A DNA stretch of 64,000 nt from Pohlia nutans (GCA_022496805.1 CM040085.1:41817811-41881810); one strand, 5' to 3'. Shown: positions 34,432 through 47,186, counted from the stretch's first letter. Numbers and translations are program-made. Notes: generated by a model not told the origin, from the letters alone.

Positions 34432-34911
34432 AAGAAGGGGGGGGGGGAGTGGTTAAAACCACTGCTAGCTACCCTTCTAATTCACTAGCTCAGCCTATCT
34501 CAGGAGGATAGGTGGGACTGGTTGGTTGGTACAAATTTCCTGCCATGATAACTTACTAGCAGCACCAAGCCATGTGTATCACACAACTGCTCAACGGGCC
34601 CAACTGGCTTTGGACCCGGACCACATATTTGTGATACAAACGCCCCTCACCAACCAACCAAAGAATTCATGACTTGATGATAAAAATTAACACTAAACAT
34701 ACATCTATACAGACTAGAACTCACCCATCATTACTTTGATATTGTTACTGTTACTTTGTTCTGGTTACTATAGTGCCCATCCTCGAAGGGGGAGAGTAGT
34801 ATTGTTCCAATGTCCCTTTGTCCGGTGGACATTGGGTCATTGACATTACGAACGGACACTTTATTCACGCCGGCCCAATTTTCCTTGGGTTGGTGTTTCT
34901 ATCTATCTATC
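34432..34911 (+). other. LINE 3' region and (TCTA)n tail
   Basis: A run of ten G (about 34438-34447) follows the stop. The rest is shared with 20988-21495: CTAGCAGCACCAAG, CATGACTTG, TACTATAGTGCCCATCCTCG, CCTTTGTCCGGTGG, CACTTTATTCACGCCGGCC. It ends in TCTATCTATCTATC. The box matching the tRNA-like motif of the other copy is degraded here. Confidence 0.85.
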
Positions 34912-35102
34912 TATCCTACCACAAGACATGAATGCATGCCAAATGTAAGAAAATGGAAAATAACAAATATTTTTCACATTGATTCTCATTTAGTGCCTCC
35001 AGAAAGTTGCATTCTGGCGAAAATCATTAAAAAAAAAAAAAAAAAAATCAGGCCTCCAAAAGGCTACTAACTCAGCTAAATTGCCATGCAAAAATAATAA
35101 TA

Positions 35103-35108
35103 ATATTA

Positions 35109-35155
<47 letters not shown>

Positions 35156-35157
35156 AT
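35103..35157. repeat. (TATATG)n microsatellite
   Basis: About eight copies of TATATG. Confidence 0.9.
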
Positions 35158-35470
35158 GAGACACGGATGATTTTCGTATACTATAATGTTATTCAGTGTA
35201 ATTAGTACCTAAGCTTAGAATATTGGATTTTTTTCATATATTTTGTAATTGATAAGAATTTTTTTTACGATTTTTTTCAAAAAATCACAATAATTTCCAA
35301 TCATCACAAAAATTTATAAATAATTTACTCTGTATAGTGAACATACGGATGCATCTAAGAAAATATCTTAAATAATAAGACCATTCAATCATAATGAAGA
35401 ATTTGAGTAACAAGTTGATGTTTGAAGTAGTTTGACTCCATGGTCATAGGCTCCGTTCTTTAGGGGTTAA
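35158..35470. mobile_element. Partial piggyBac-type element, family F right part
   Basis: It matches the last 330 bp of 59579-61175 (CGGATGATTTTCGTATA, TTTGTAATTGATAAGAATTT, CCATGGTCATAGGC) and ends TTCTTTAGGGGTTAA. The left part is absent. Confidence 0.65.
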
Positions 35471-38199
35471 ACACATTTTGGGCATAGATTTGTGGGAAAC
35501 ACCTTAGCGATATTGAAACTTCACTACGGACCATGAAATATTGAATTTGTGTAGCAAGAACCTTTCTTCTACAATGACATTGTACAAGATTAAAAAATGC
35601 CTTTACAATGTTAGTGTGGTTTACAATTGCCACATAATTATGATTAATTCAACATAGCTCTAGAAGATTATTAAATGAATTGGATTTAATTCTACTCAAA
35701 TTGAATTTATCTATTACATGCATGTTACAATAACAATTTCTACTTGGTGCGCATTAGTCAAATACTTATTTGCATGAATTTGAAAAAATGACCTTATTCA
35801 CATTTAAATTGGTAAACCTCTCTCCCTATCTTTCCGGATCACTTAGCTCCTTGCGCAATTCTACATACTAGAGCTTAGTTTTCTTTCTATATTTTATTAT
35901 TATTATGCATGGTGATTTTGTCAACGTACTATATCATGCACAATACGAATATTTATTGAGACTTAAAGTTAAAAATACAACTGGGTATTGTTTTTTTCTT
36001 AATAGTGTAGATATATTATGAACTATCTATCATTGGACACTAGTAATAAATTTACAATAAGGGCACATACACATTAGGGATAATAAGACTATAGTAGATT
36101 GGGCACCCATGTTTCATCTACTCTCATACATAATTCATACATTCTATTGACTTTCTTAAACAATAACAAAGTATTTAGGGCTACAAATATTCAATGCCCT
36201 TTTTAATGGCCCTTTTAATGCCTATTTCTCTTAATTACATTTTACAATATGGGATTACCTATTTGTTTTCTTTTGGGTTGGTATATATGCCTCTTACCAT
36301 TTTCTAACATTACATATGTATGTATAATCATTTTTGTTTCCATTTAAAATTAAATAAATATGTAGAGTTATTAATTTAAAAGTGATCAACGCACGTAGTA
36401 TAGACTTGTAACTAAAGGTGCACCCCGGATTTTCATCGCAACCCATGTTTCCTTCTTCTTTCTATCCTCTTGACATGATCATCTCATACCTCGACAATGC
36501 ATTCACTAGCTTCATTTGGTAACATGATTACTACAGTCAGTTTTCTGCATCGACATTCATTTTTTTGAAAAATTACTTTTCAACAAATGCCAAATTTTAC
36601 AAATATCCTCCAAGATTTTCTTTTTCATCATACAATATAAATATATAGAAATTTTGATATATATTTTTATAATTAATTTTCCAACCCTATTTTGCAGAAG
36701 CCCACAATGGATTTTCAAAGATTTGAATTTTAAGTGGCAGCAAACAAGTTAAGTAACTCTCAATTGTAATTAACTCCACTAAAGTGAATAGTGATTGGTA
36801 ACTCCCAATACATGATAACCACCACCACTTCAGTATTTACTTGAATATCAAAATTGGATTTTACATGCCAAATGGCCCCAATTGCAGTTACATGCTAATG
36901 ATATGTGTTACAAATTTGTACATTTGTACTCAAGCATTCGTGAATTTAAAAGTCATGCTCATGAGATATACAAGTTTGTACAATTTTACTCAAACTTGTC
37001 TACTTCTATTATAGTAAATTTGCAATAGTACTACTCAGCAACATGTCATTATGAATTTGGAAGGTATTTTAAAAATTCTATTTTGGGTTGCAAAATAAAG
37101 AAATCTTCGTTGTAGTTTTTTTTATGAATTTAATTATTACCAAATATAGCATTCAATATACAAACATACACTGTAACCACAAATTGGAATAAAGACAATA
37201 TAATGATTCAAATTTTTTGTATTTAATAAATATGTTAAAATTTGAAAACACATCACGATAAAAAATGTTGCAAAAATATTTTAAACGTGACATTTTTACC
37301 TATTTGGTCTTAAAAGAGCTCAAATTAGATGACAATCACAATTTGAGAAGATTTTTATTTTATTTTATTATTTTATAAATTTTAGTGTATAGCTTTATTT
37401 TATTTTTTATTTTTTGTAAATTTTAGTGTATAGCTTTATATTATTTTTTATGTTTTGTAATTGGATTGAACTACTTCAAAACATAATCAACATGGTAAAA
37501 TTTAAATTTCTTAACGTGGCAAAAAGAATTTCTTAACGTGGGAAATTCTTTTCCCCACATTGGAAATTTAATTACATGTATTACATTGAATTTGGAGCAA
37601 AAAGTTCAATTTGATACATGTGAATGCCAACAATTACAATAACCTTCTGAATACTAGATGACATATCTAATTTAATCCCCAGAGCTATGTCTCAACCAAA
37701 ATGGGTTTTTGCAATCTTGGGCATGTTGGGTGAAAATTTATATTTATGAATTTTTGAATGAAAAATTTAAGATAACTCCTTGTCATCATGCTATTCAAGT
37801 GTGATTTTGAAAAGTGCTGCAAAATTTGTGAGGTATTTTTGTTTGTTTTATGAATGAATGATTGAAGCTTGACATTGTAGTTTTAAGTACCAATATTTAT
37901 AAAGATTTGTTTTAGTTGCACAAAGCACATCAACATAGAAAGCTACAAACCACTATATCTTTACTGCTAGGATGGAAGTTATTACTAATTGAAATGTGAT
38001 CTTTGGACACCAATGAAATTTTTTATTTGGTGTTACTAGTAGCTTTGGGCACCGTGCAGTTGCACTATTGTTTGGTGCCCAAAACCACCATTTTTGTTGG
38101 TGTATGACAAGGATATTTTGTAGTCCTTTATAGAAACGTTCAGCTGAAATATTATTTGAATTTCTTCGTTTAACTTGATGTTTATATATACATCCGAGA
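35471..38199. other. AT-rich spacer without genes
   Basis: No gene or element with clear ends was found. A direct duplication of AAATTTTAGTGTATAGCTTTA occurs near 37376-37440. Confidence 0.5.
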
Positions 38200-39237
38200 G
38201 TACAGTGGGGTCCAACATGGAATGGCGTTTTTGGTTTCGCAGTGAGAAATGTTTTAGTACTGCCAACTTTGGAAGCCTCCCGAGAGCTCAAAAATTGGTA
38301 TCTTACCACGAAATTTTTACCAGAGACTCATCTTTAAGTTAGTTATATGTATGACAAATTTCAAGGCCGAAATATTCACCCAAAAAAAGTTATTCAGAAT
38401 CTACCAACATTGGTAGCTGTGGAATTTTTTTCACTGCTGCCAACTTTGACAGCCTCCCGAGAATGGAAAAAAAAATTCCTTACTTTGGTTTTTTTTTGGT
38501 AGAAACCAATTTGTGTTAGTAATATATGGTAAAAATCTCAAGTCTAAAAGATTAGTAAAAAAAAAGATATTCCCAATCTACCAACATGTGTAGTTGTGGG
38601 ATACAATGGGGAAACCATTTCATTCCTACCAACTTTGAATACTGCCAACTTTGAAAGCCTCCCGAGAGCTCAAGAATTGGTATTTTACCACGAAAGTTTT
38701 ACCAAAGAAATATCTTTAAGTGAATTATATGTATGCCAAATTTCAAGGCCAAAAGATTCACCAAAAAGAAGTTATTCCTAATCTACCAACATAGTAGTCA
38801 AAGTTGGTAGCAATGAAATGGTTTCCCCCATTGTTTCCCACAACTACACATGTTGGTAGATTGGGAATATCTTTTTTTTTACTAATCTTTTAGACTTGAG
38901 ATTTTTACCATATATTACTAACACAAATTGGTTTCTACCAAAAAAAAACCAAAGTAAGGAATTTTTTTTTCCATTCTCGGGAGGCTGTCAAAGTTGGCAG
39001 CAGTGAAAAAAATTCCACAGCTACCAATGTTGGTAGATTCTGAATAACTTTTTTTGGGTGAATATTTCGGCCTTGAAATTTGTCATACATATAACTAACT
39101 TAAAGATGAGTCTCTGGTAAAAATTTCGTGGTAAGATACCAATTTTTGAGCTCTCGGGAGGCTTCCAAAGTTGGCAGTACTAAAACATTTCTCACTGCGA
39201 AACCAAAAACGCCATTCCATGTTGGACCCCACTGTAC
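38200..39237. repeat. Long near-perfect hairpin: arms of about 440 bp, spacer 159 bp
   Basis: 38200-38638 is the inverse complement of 38798-39237 with hardly any mismatch; the two arms even give the same short peptide frame. Each arm contains repeated units beginning CTGCCAACTTTG.AGCCTCCC (38259 and 38437), and a third, diverged unit forms the spacer (38642). The near identity means recent formation or gene conversion. Transcribed, it would give a 440-bp double-stranded RNA stem. No TIR or target duplication was identified at the ends. Confidence 0.9.
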
Positions 39238-39432
39238 ATCCTTCCGCTTGGCATTTCCAACTTTTGAAAATGATTATAAAGTTTTGCTTTTGTTGAATAT
39301 TTTTTCACGTCATTTCAACCTTTTCTTTTCATCACAAAATTAAAAGAATATAAAATATAAAATTTATATTCAATGCTAATGTACCCCTCAACAACATGCC
39401 AAGCCAAATGTAAGTTCTAGTTGGTTAACCGG

Positions 39433-40621
39433 CCTAAAACACCCAATTCCCTAATTTTGCACTTGGCCAAGTGCACTCATTCCATGAGCGAATTTGGCTT
39501 TAAAAAAATTTGTTTGAAAAATTCTTTAAAAAACAACGATTTTTGTCTTTCTATAGTCCCTTACGTTGTAAAAAAAAAATTATTTATTTAATTTGTATTC
39601 TTATTTTTATCTTTTATCTTTTATCTTTATCTTTATATTATCTTTTCTTTTCTTTTATCTTGTTTTTTTTCCTTGTCTTCTTTCTTGTCTTCCTTCTTCT
39701 TTTTCTTCTAGTCTTCCTCTAGTCTTCCTTTTTTTTTTTCTTCACCTTGCCATTTCTGGAGTTTAAACGTTAAAAAAAAAAAATTAATTTAAAATCAGGG
39801 AGCACCCGATGGCTGAATCCAATACAAGCCATTTTTTAATTTTAAAAAAAAATTTAAATTAAATTTTTTTTGCTTCCGCTTTTTCCGGGCAGAGATGGTC
39901 CGCGCGCACGGATCCTACTCTAATTTTAACCCTCCCTCCCTCCCTCCTCCCCTTTCCTTTTTTTTTTCCCCTCTATCCTACATAAACCCTCCTTCACTCT
40001 TCCTCCTTTATATTGAGGAGAAGAGAGAAAGGAGAGAGGGAGAAGGACAAGAGAGGAAAAGGGGAGGAAGGAGAGTGTGAGGTAGGGAGTGAAGGGGGGA
40101 GGCTGACAATTAGAGCAGGGTCCGCGCGCGCGGACCTCTCTGCCCGGAAAAAGCGGAAGCAAAAAAAATAAAAAAATAAAAAATTATTATTATTATTTTG
40201 GCCTGTATTGGATTCAACCATCAGCTGCTCCCTGATTTTTATTAGTTTTTCTTTTTAACGTTAAAACTCCAGATATGGCAAGGTGAAGAAAAAAAAAAGG
40301 AAGACAAGAGGAAGACTAGAAGAAAAAGAAGAAGACTAGAAGAAAAAGAAGAAGGAAGACAAGAGGAAGACAAGAAAGAAGACAAGAAAAAAAACAAGAT
40401 AAAAGAAAAGAAAAGAAAATATAAAGATAAAGATAAAATAAAAGATAAAGATGAGAATACAAAATAAATTAAGAAATTGTTTTTTTACAACGTAAGGGAT
40501 TGTAGAAAGACAAAAATGGCTCTTTTTTAGAGAATTTTTCAAACTTTTTTTTTAATGCGCTTGGGGGCCAAGTGCATGATTATATGGCCAAGTGCAAAAT
40601 TAGCGAATTGGGTGTTCTAAG
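39433..40621. mobile_element. Foldback element, about 1.19 kb, arms near 560 bp
   Basis: CCTAAAACACCCAATT at the left mirrors AATTGGGTGTTCTAAG at the right, and inner blocks follow in reverse order: GGCCAAGTGC, TTACGTTGTA, the long CTT/TTC tract (against GAA/AAG), CACCTTGCCAT, GCTTCCGCTTTTTCCGGGCAG, GGTCCGCGCGC. The centre near 40.0 kb is a CT-rich/AG-rich pair. The arms are imperfect, so this is older than the neighbouring hairpin. Non-coding; the apparent proteins are poly-Leu/Phe or Lys/Glu artefacts. Confidence 0.85.
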
Positions 40622-41552
40622 CGCGCAAGGAGCCCCGTAGATCTATATTTGATCATTTTTCAGTCAAACGGTGACTTTCACCTAGTTCCTAATTTCAAAT
40701 GAGAATGGTCTCAACTAAGAAAGTGTGCGAGCCATCTTCTACTTTTTAGTCCAATTTATTGATTTTAAAATTGTTAAAATTGCATTTTTTACAACTCTTT
40801 GAAACTCAAAACCCTAAAATTCCAATATACATTACAGAATTTTTTTTCCAATCAAATTTCTTTTTATGCAAGCTTGAGAAGCATGCCACCTACACCTTGT
40901 TGTTCATCACTATTATTAACATTTTTTCTTAAGAAAAAAATTCATACTATTTTAGACAATTTTGTAATTACTATGACTATTATAAGAGAAAAACTTTGAA
41001 AAATCTTATAAGATTCATTTTTATTCAAATAATTATGATAAAATTAGTGTAAATCGATTTAACAATAAATTATATGAGATAAATACGCCCAAAATAAAAT
41101 ATATTCTAAAATGTGAGAAATTGATGAGGTTTGACTGGGTAAATGTAGTGTTGATGCTTAAGAGTCAACATTTTCAACTCATTTCTTACCTTATCAAAAG
41201 CACATATTGTTAAGCGCACAGGCTCTATATTGAAATTTTGAGAAATTAAACTTCATGGCAAAATGCTTGTTCATAACATTCAATCGTTATAATCTTATAA
41301 TTAGTGGAAGTTTTCACTCTAAAATCTTAAGTGGACATTTGATAAATAAACAAGCTAAATGAAAATATCTATGATTGAATTCATCCAGAAACCAAGATTT
41401 TAGTATTGTTTTAGGAAAAAAAAAATGAACTGAATAAATGAAAATATCTATGATTGAATTCATCCAGAAACCAAGATTTTAGTATTTTTTTAGGAAAAAA
41501 AAATGAACTGAATGCGGGCTAAAATGCATCAAATAACTTTTATTAGGGATCA

Positions 41553-41607
<55 letters not shown>

Positions 41608-42379
41608 TGTATGTATGTATGTATGTATGTATGTATGTATGTGTATATATATACATATATACATATATATATATATATGTGTATGTATATATTTGTGATG
41701 ATTTTTATTTATTTTCTAATATTTCCTCTTTCTCACTAAAAAGTTGTAATATGGACTTAAGATATGTCCCAAATTGAAGTTGTGATTCATATTGATGTGG
41801 TATATGACCGTCACTTGATCCTTTATTTGGTGTGTTGAATCGCATCCTAAGTGATCAGTAAGTATGAGTATCAATTATAGGAAGGCTACATGTAGCGATA
41901 TGAGATGATTGTGAAATGACAAGTCTTGTATGCCAAGTATCTTAAAGTTGGAGGCAACCCTAACCCATATAAATTTCAAGAATGATTTCGTGGTGGGAAG
42001 AGATTTGATTTCGGCGAGCCAATCGCCCTCGCTTGCGACGTGGGTCTTAATCTCCAAATTTCAATGAAATCACGACTTTTTAGTAGGACAGGACGAAGAA
42101 TTAAATTTGAGAGGCCCTGCTCCTATTTCATCACAAAAAATTATAATAGCACTTTAATGGGGCACCTAAACTAAACAAGGGTATTAAGGTGTTCAAAAAA
42201 TTAGAGGGACTTATCTTGTAAAAATTACCTTGTGGTAAAAACAATTATTGTGTGGCAAAAAAAATGCATGATTTTTTTGACTGCCTGATTACTTGTGTCA
42301 AAAAAACAACAAGTGTTTATGTACTATAATAGTAAATATTCATATAGTGTGAAATTTTGATACATTAGAATGGGTCCCC
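40622..42379. other. AT-rich spacer with duplication and microsatellite
   Basis: An 82-bp direct duplication lies at about 41355-41516 (ATGAAAATATCTATGATTG and following, twice), then AT and GTAT microsatellites at 41555-41690. No gene is supported. Confidence 0.6.
41555..41690. repeat. Compound (AT)n / (GTAT)n microsatellite
   Basis: An AT run, then about 15 copies of GTAT, then mixed ATAC/ATAT. The Tyr-Met-Cys-Val frame across it is an artefact. Confidence 0.95.
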
Positions 42380-42621
42380 TCAACCCCTAAAGGACCAAGG
42401 ATTCATGATTTTAAAATGACAAATTCAATTAATCATATTGTTAATTATATAATTCAAATGAGACTAAATTTTGTATCACTGGAATCAGTGAAGAATAATG
42501 CACATGATGGTCAAGAAACAAACAAATCTAAACAAAAGGAAGTCCCCAAAGAACCTACTCAAAACTGCTAATAATAATAATATGAGGCCCAATTTGGACT
42601 TCTTGGTCTTTTAGGGGTTAA
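42380..42621 (+). mobile_element. piggyBac-type MITE, family A, 242 bp
   Basis: It opens TCAACCCCTAAAGGACCAAG (TTAA mutated to TCAA) and closes TTGGTCTTTTAGGGGTTAA. The standard family A interior is present (CACTGGAATCAGTGAAGAA, AACCTACTCAAAACTGCTAA). Confidence 0.85.
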
Positions 42622-43494
42622 TACCCCTATTCAGCGTAGTATTATATTGGCAATTCATGGATGAAAGGAGCATTCTCTTAAGTTTTGACCATATTGGGCA
42701 TGTTAGGTCAGCTTTCATGGTCACTCACGGCCTTTCTATGATATGGGTACAAGAAATATGGGTGGCAACTCTGCATCTTTCACAAGGTATAGATGTGCTT
42801 ATAACATCACTCCAAGGATTCATTTAATTTTCTCTTGTTTTTGGTCATGGCCTAGGCAGATCTAGTGGGCCGTTTTTCACAGCAGATTTGACAGCCAACT
42901 TGGGCTGTAAGTTATGACTCATCAAGAGTTTCGTGACCGCCCACTTTTGACTCTTTCACATTTGCGCTGGTCCTTTCCTCATGCGTTGAAAGTCACACAT
43001 TTATAATGGAAATGCAATTTCTTTTTATCCTGTGACTTCGTAAGAAATGAGGTAAGAAATTTCTAGACTCGGACTATCAGTCAGAGATGTTGCAATGAGC
43101 TAAATTGTAAATGTAATATTCATGATTCAAGGGTGAATAGTATGCTCGTCGTCACTAGTAGAAAAGGTGGCATTGTTGAGGGAGATGTTTACGCCAGTAG
43201 TGCCCAATTCCACGCATGTACAGTGATTTTGCTTGGTCATGTCCTCCTTTTCTACTGGTGCGTTGAGACCTTATTATTTCAAACTTCACATATTCATAAG
43301 GCATTCAGGAAGAAGAACAAGGTTTCCGAAGGAGACTTCATAAATGCAGCGTCATTTCCTCTATTCCCAACCTAGGTCAAGGAAGTAGAGGTACTTTTTC
43401 CTTGATGAGAAGTAAATCCTTTCCTAACTACGGATAAAAGAAACAAATTAAAGAGAAACACAAGCGTATGATGGTCTAAGGATTTTAACCCTTT
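42622..43494. other. Spacer with one CACTA-type MITE
   Basis: No gene is supported. The frame at 43133-43375 runs through the MITE at 43153-43260. Confidence 0.5.
43153..43260. mobile_element. CACTA-type MITE, 108 bp, CGT duplication
   Basis: CACTAGTAGAAAAGGTGG and CCTCCTTTTCTACTGGTG are the ends, with CGT on both sides (43150-43152, 43261-43263). Sister of 20112-20220. Confidence 0.85.
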
Positions 43495-44021
43495 AACGCA
43501 CCTGTGTCCACTATGTGGACGATGCACAGATTGAAACTGCTAGATTCTCATCCAAATTGGACAGTTTTCATCCACCAAAATTTCTCATGGTTCTTGAACA
43601 AGTTGACTATCCTTTGTACGGTTTGGATCTTCAAAATAGGTTATTATGATTTTTAGAAAAACAACAGAATTGGTTTATGTCAAGTTTCATTCTTAGTTCA
43701 AAAAGTGAGACCTTAAATATGATTTTCCTAAATAAGTAGAATCAAATAATGGAAACCACACCATCTTGTAGTGCATGTTATTCCAATTTCATTACCATAT
43801 TTATAAAAAAATTGTGCTAATTTGGGATTTTAAATTGAATTTAAAAAAAACCTTGCAAAATTAATTTTAAAATATTAAATAAATATAGAATAAATACAAA
43901 TGTGAGCTTCACATTGACAGTTACAACTTTGCTTTGACCATCAACCCCATTTTTGGTTTTCATCAAAAAAATTATAACACTTCTTTAAAAACAGTGTTGA
44001 ATCGGGACGTTAAAGGGTTAA
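43495..44021. mobile_element. piggyBac-type MITE, family G, 527 bp
   Basis: The ends are TTAACCCTTTAACGCACCTG and GGGACGTTAAAGGGTTAA. Ends of the same type close 61742-62535. Non-coding. Confidence 0.8.
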
Positions 44022-44770
44022 GCATCAATAATGTTGGAGAGGGGTTGGTTGTTTTTTAATCTTCTTTTGTGAAGAATAATGGATGTTAAATAGTGTATGG
44101 CCTTGGTGTTAATTTCAACACTAAACTTTCAAACAATATATACTTTAATTAATGCATTGGACTTTTTTGAACGTACAAAGGGGTGTTTGCATGGTATGGT
44201 GCACCAGACCGAGGGAATTTAGAGTTGTGCAATATTGTGGCTTTTGGTTCACATTTGTGCATATTGTGCATTTTGTTTAAAAAGTTAACTTTTAAATTGT
44301 TTTAAAAGTGTGTAGCAATGATACAATGACGTTTAATAGGCCTCTCCATCTTTTAGGCAAGCATGTTCTTAGAATACATATAGAATGTTCTCTAATATTT
44401 CATTCAAGTTGTTTTATATATTTGACACTCGTCTAATTAGACAATCAACGTCAGACGTCTAATACGACGCCAAGTTGAAGAAAAGTGTCATACATAACAA
44501 CCATGGAATGATGTGAAGACCTTGAGTGACCATTTCTGAGAACAAAACATCTATTCACAGACAAATATTTGTTTTGCAGATACACATACATTGATCCGGA
44601 ATTGTTACCATTTAAAGTAGTTGGCCAACATCTTGAGCTACCATGAGTATCAACATGAATTTGGCAATCAAACCAAGTTGTTGTTTATGTAATGTATGTT
44701 GAAAACAACAAGTTATGCAGAACTGCATGTGCTTTCATACAACAATTGGATTACTTTGCCTTCTGACCAA

Positions 44771-44978
44771 ACCTCATATTTTATTTTTAGTAGTTTTGAG
44801 TAGGTTCTACATGGACTTTCTTTTGTTCAAATTTGTTTGTTTTTTGACCATCATATGCATTGTTCTTCACTGATTCTAAAGATATAAAATTTGGTCCCAT
44901 CTTAATTATATTTTTCACAATATGATCAATTGAGTTTGTCATTTTAAAACCATGAATCCTTGGTCCTTTAGGGGTTAA
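44771..44978 (-). mobile_element. piggyBac-type MITE, family A, left end lost
   Basis: The reversed family A interior (TTTTGAGTAGGTTCTACATG, CACAATATGATCAATTGAG) runs to CCTTGGTCCTTTAGGGGTTAA. The other terminus has decayed. Confidence 0.75.
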
Positions 44979-45296
44979 GAGTATGGCCATCAATCATTTG
45001 AACAAACACTCCAATGCAGTAAAGTGAAACTGTACCTTTGGTTGCTTCCACACCCATAACTCTGTAAACTCCAAAATCTCAAAGGGCTCTCTAAAAATCC
45101 TCTCACACATTACCCAAGGGCAATTTGGAGAAAGCATTGTATCAAATGACAACCGTGCATCATTCTTATACACCAAAATTTCGTGCAAGTGTCTTGACAT
45201 ATATTTTATTTATTTATAAGGCAATGATGTTAATAAATATTTTAAATTAGGTTATCTAAATTAAAAAGATTGTGATAAAGCTACTAATAATGCATA

Positions 45297-45447
45297 CACT
45301 ACTAGAAAATCCAACTGTTCTGTTGATTCGATCGCGTTGATGCAGGACACTTTTTTGTTGATTTGGACAGAAATCTCTTGATTTGGACAAAAACGTGACC
45401 ACATCAACGCGACCGAATCAATAGAACAGTTGGATTTTCTAGTAGTG
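45297..45447. mobile_element. CACTA-type MITE, 151 bp, ATA duplication
   Basis: CACTACTAGAAAATCCAACTG pairs with CAGTTGGATTTTCTAGTAGTG, and the inner GATTCGATCGCGTTGATG pairs with CATCAACGCGACCGAATC. ATA flanks both sides. The arms are about 50 bp, so most of the element is palindromic. Confidence 0.85.
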
Positions 45448-45844
45448 ATAGTATTGATTATTTCCATGTTCATAAACTCAAGATTTTCAACGGGGGTTTG
45501 CAATACATCTGTTAAGCTTGATTTGATTACGGGCAATTAAGTGATTACTATATCAATAAGTTATGAGGTTGTACTCAAGGTTCAAAGTTATGTTCAAGTG
45601 ATATACCTCTTTTTTTTTTGGATGATACTCTCTCAAGGGAACAAATGAACTTTTACTACTGTATGTTCATGAGTTCACACATAAAAATTGTCCAATTGAT
45701 AAGATGTGTACACAACATGACAAGGCTCGGCTTTGTCTGAAGGCATGGTTAGCTCAGTGTACAGTAGGGTCCAAAAATAATTTGAATTTCTCAATTTTAT
45801 ATGTATTGCCATTACAATGAAAAATTTAGGTTTCTATGAGCCAA

Positions 45845-46200
45845 TAGATCATGGATATCATGGATATCACAATAAATCATGGATATCACAATATTGTTCA
45901 ATCAGACCCAATAGGAATCGTATCCGGACTACATGATTGTGATAAGAACCCTTCAAACAACCAATTGCAGAGCCATGACCACCATCAAGGAAAATATCAA
46001 CTTACACCTAATAACTACCCAACTACTAGAATTTGGTTACATTTATTTTTGGTTATTGGTTATTAGAGTGTCTATTCTCAAAAGGGGAGAGTATAGTCTT
46101 GCACCAATGGCTCTTTGTTCAGTGGGCACTGATTCATTGTCAAGACGAACAAACACTTTATTCACGCCCGCCTTGAAAGAAGATCGGAGTTTCTATCTAA
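45845..46200 (+). mobile_element. 3' remnant of the LINE family
   Basis: GGAATCGTATCCGGACTACA corresponds to the tRNA-like box of 20689-21495. Then follow AGAGTGTCTATTCTC, CAATGGCTCTTTGTTCAGTG, TGTCAAGACGAACAAACACTT and TATTCACGCCCGCC in the same order. It ends GGAGTTTCTATCTAAAAG. Three copies of ATGGATATCA precede it. No coding sequence remains. Confidence 0.75.
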
Positions 46201-46520
46201 AAGCATATCCGCCAAGCCCTATCCCTACAATGTCATAATTTAACAAAAAGGCCAAGAGATGAAAAAATCAAAGAGAAAAAATGATGTTGAAGATGGTGCA
46301 TGAAACCAACAAGTAAGGCATTGAAGACTAATAAACAAGTCGTTCCGTGCAACTAAGTGTGTTGTTGAAGCTCTTAAAACGGGTAAAAAGAAAGTCAAAC
46401 CATTTCAATGGGGTGTTTTGTTTGAACCAGGGCCAAGATCTTCTCACTATTTTTCTTCCCACATAAGCACTACCTAAGTGCCACATGGAATCTCTATTTT
46501 CTTGAGTTTCGGATATTGTT

Positions 46521-47088
46521 TTAACCCCTAAATGACATAGGGGTATGACGGAGGGGTAACAGCAAATCCTAGATGTGTTATAAAATGTTATTACTGCAAC
46601 TTTGATGAAATTTAGTCCAAAGTGAAAATGAGAAGCATGATGTTTAGTAATTCTTTGCACGATCAAACTCTCAAAAAAATGTTTTAGATACTCGTTTAAT
46701 GAATTTAAAATCATTTATCATTTATTATTCACCAAAATTACAGATTTAAAAAAAAAATTGAAACTTGGTATGATTGGTTTAAATTAGACATTCTCTTCTA
46801 ACTTTTTTTAAAAATCAAAATCAAAAAATCAAAAGAGAGAACATCATAAGTTTCTCCAAATAGGAAATTTTATAACACTAAGACAATATTGAGGTCTTTG
46901 TCTTTGAAGAATTCTCCTTGATGGAGTTTAACTCAAATTGACATGATTCAAATTGGGTTGGAAAGTAGATTTGATTTCTTATTTGAAATATTATTTATTA
47001 TTTATTATTTATTATTTTTTCATCCTAGGCAGCTTGTAAAAAAAAGGGCAACAACCATAGAATGGTCGTTCGGTCACTTAGGGGTTAA
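46521..47088. mobile_element. piggyBac-type MITE, family E, 568 bp
   Basis: TTAACCCCTAAATGACATAG and CGGTCACTTAGGGGTTAA are the ends. The interior matches 58308-58872 (AATCCTAGATGTGTTATAAA, AGTTTCTCCAAATAG, AACACTAAGACAATATTG). It ends 98 bp before the piggyBac element. Confidence 0.85.
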
Positions 47089-47186
47089 AGGCAAGTTGAG
47101 TCGAGACTTGTTCTTGATCAATAAGAAGGCTTCATTTTTGGCTCAACTTTTTCTTGAATCATAGTCTGAGCCGGCCTTTAGTTTTA

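Larger units (their letters stand above)
30734..34911 (+). mobile_element. 5'-truncated LINE with 13-bp target-site duplication
   Basis: TATCCTACCACAA is duplicated exactly at 30721-30733 and 34912-34924. The insertion starts inside coding sequence, near the end of a reverse transcriptase (thumb region), runs through two overlapping open frames to a stop at 34431, and ends with a 3' region and (TCTA)n tail shared with 20689-21495. Such 5' truncation, a repeat tail and a variable duplication are the signature of target-primed reverse transcription. The coding strand is extremely rich in A and C, unlike any host gene here. Near-intact frames suggest recent arrival. Confidence 0.92.
44979..46520. 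other. Spacer with a CACTA-type MITE and an old LINE tail
   Basis: No gene is supported. Short frames near 45.0-45.5 kb have no recognisable content. Mobile remnants are listed separately. Confidence 0.5.

Noticed and set aside
37953..39343. Two frames with the same 37-residue start on opposite strands
   Set aside because: They arise because the long hairpin arms are inverse copies; no protein family is seen.
39926..40542. Pro/Ser/Phe- or Leu/Phe-rich frames
   Set aside because: Low-complexity translation of the CT-rich and TTTTAT-rich foldback arms.
41479..41777. Open frames on both strands with Tyr/Met/Cys or Thr/His repeats
   Set aside because: They translate the AT/GTAT microsatellite.
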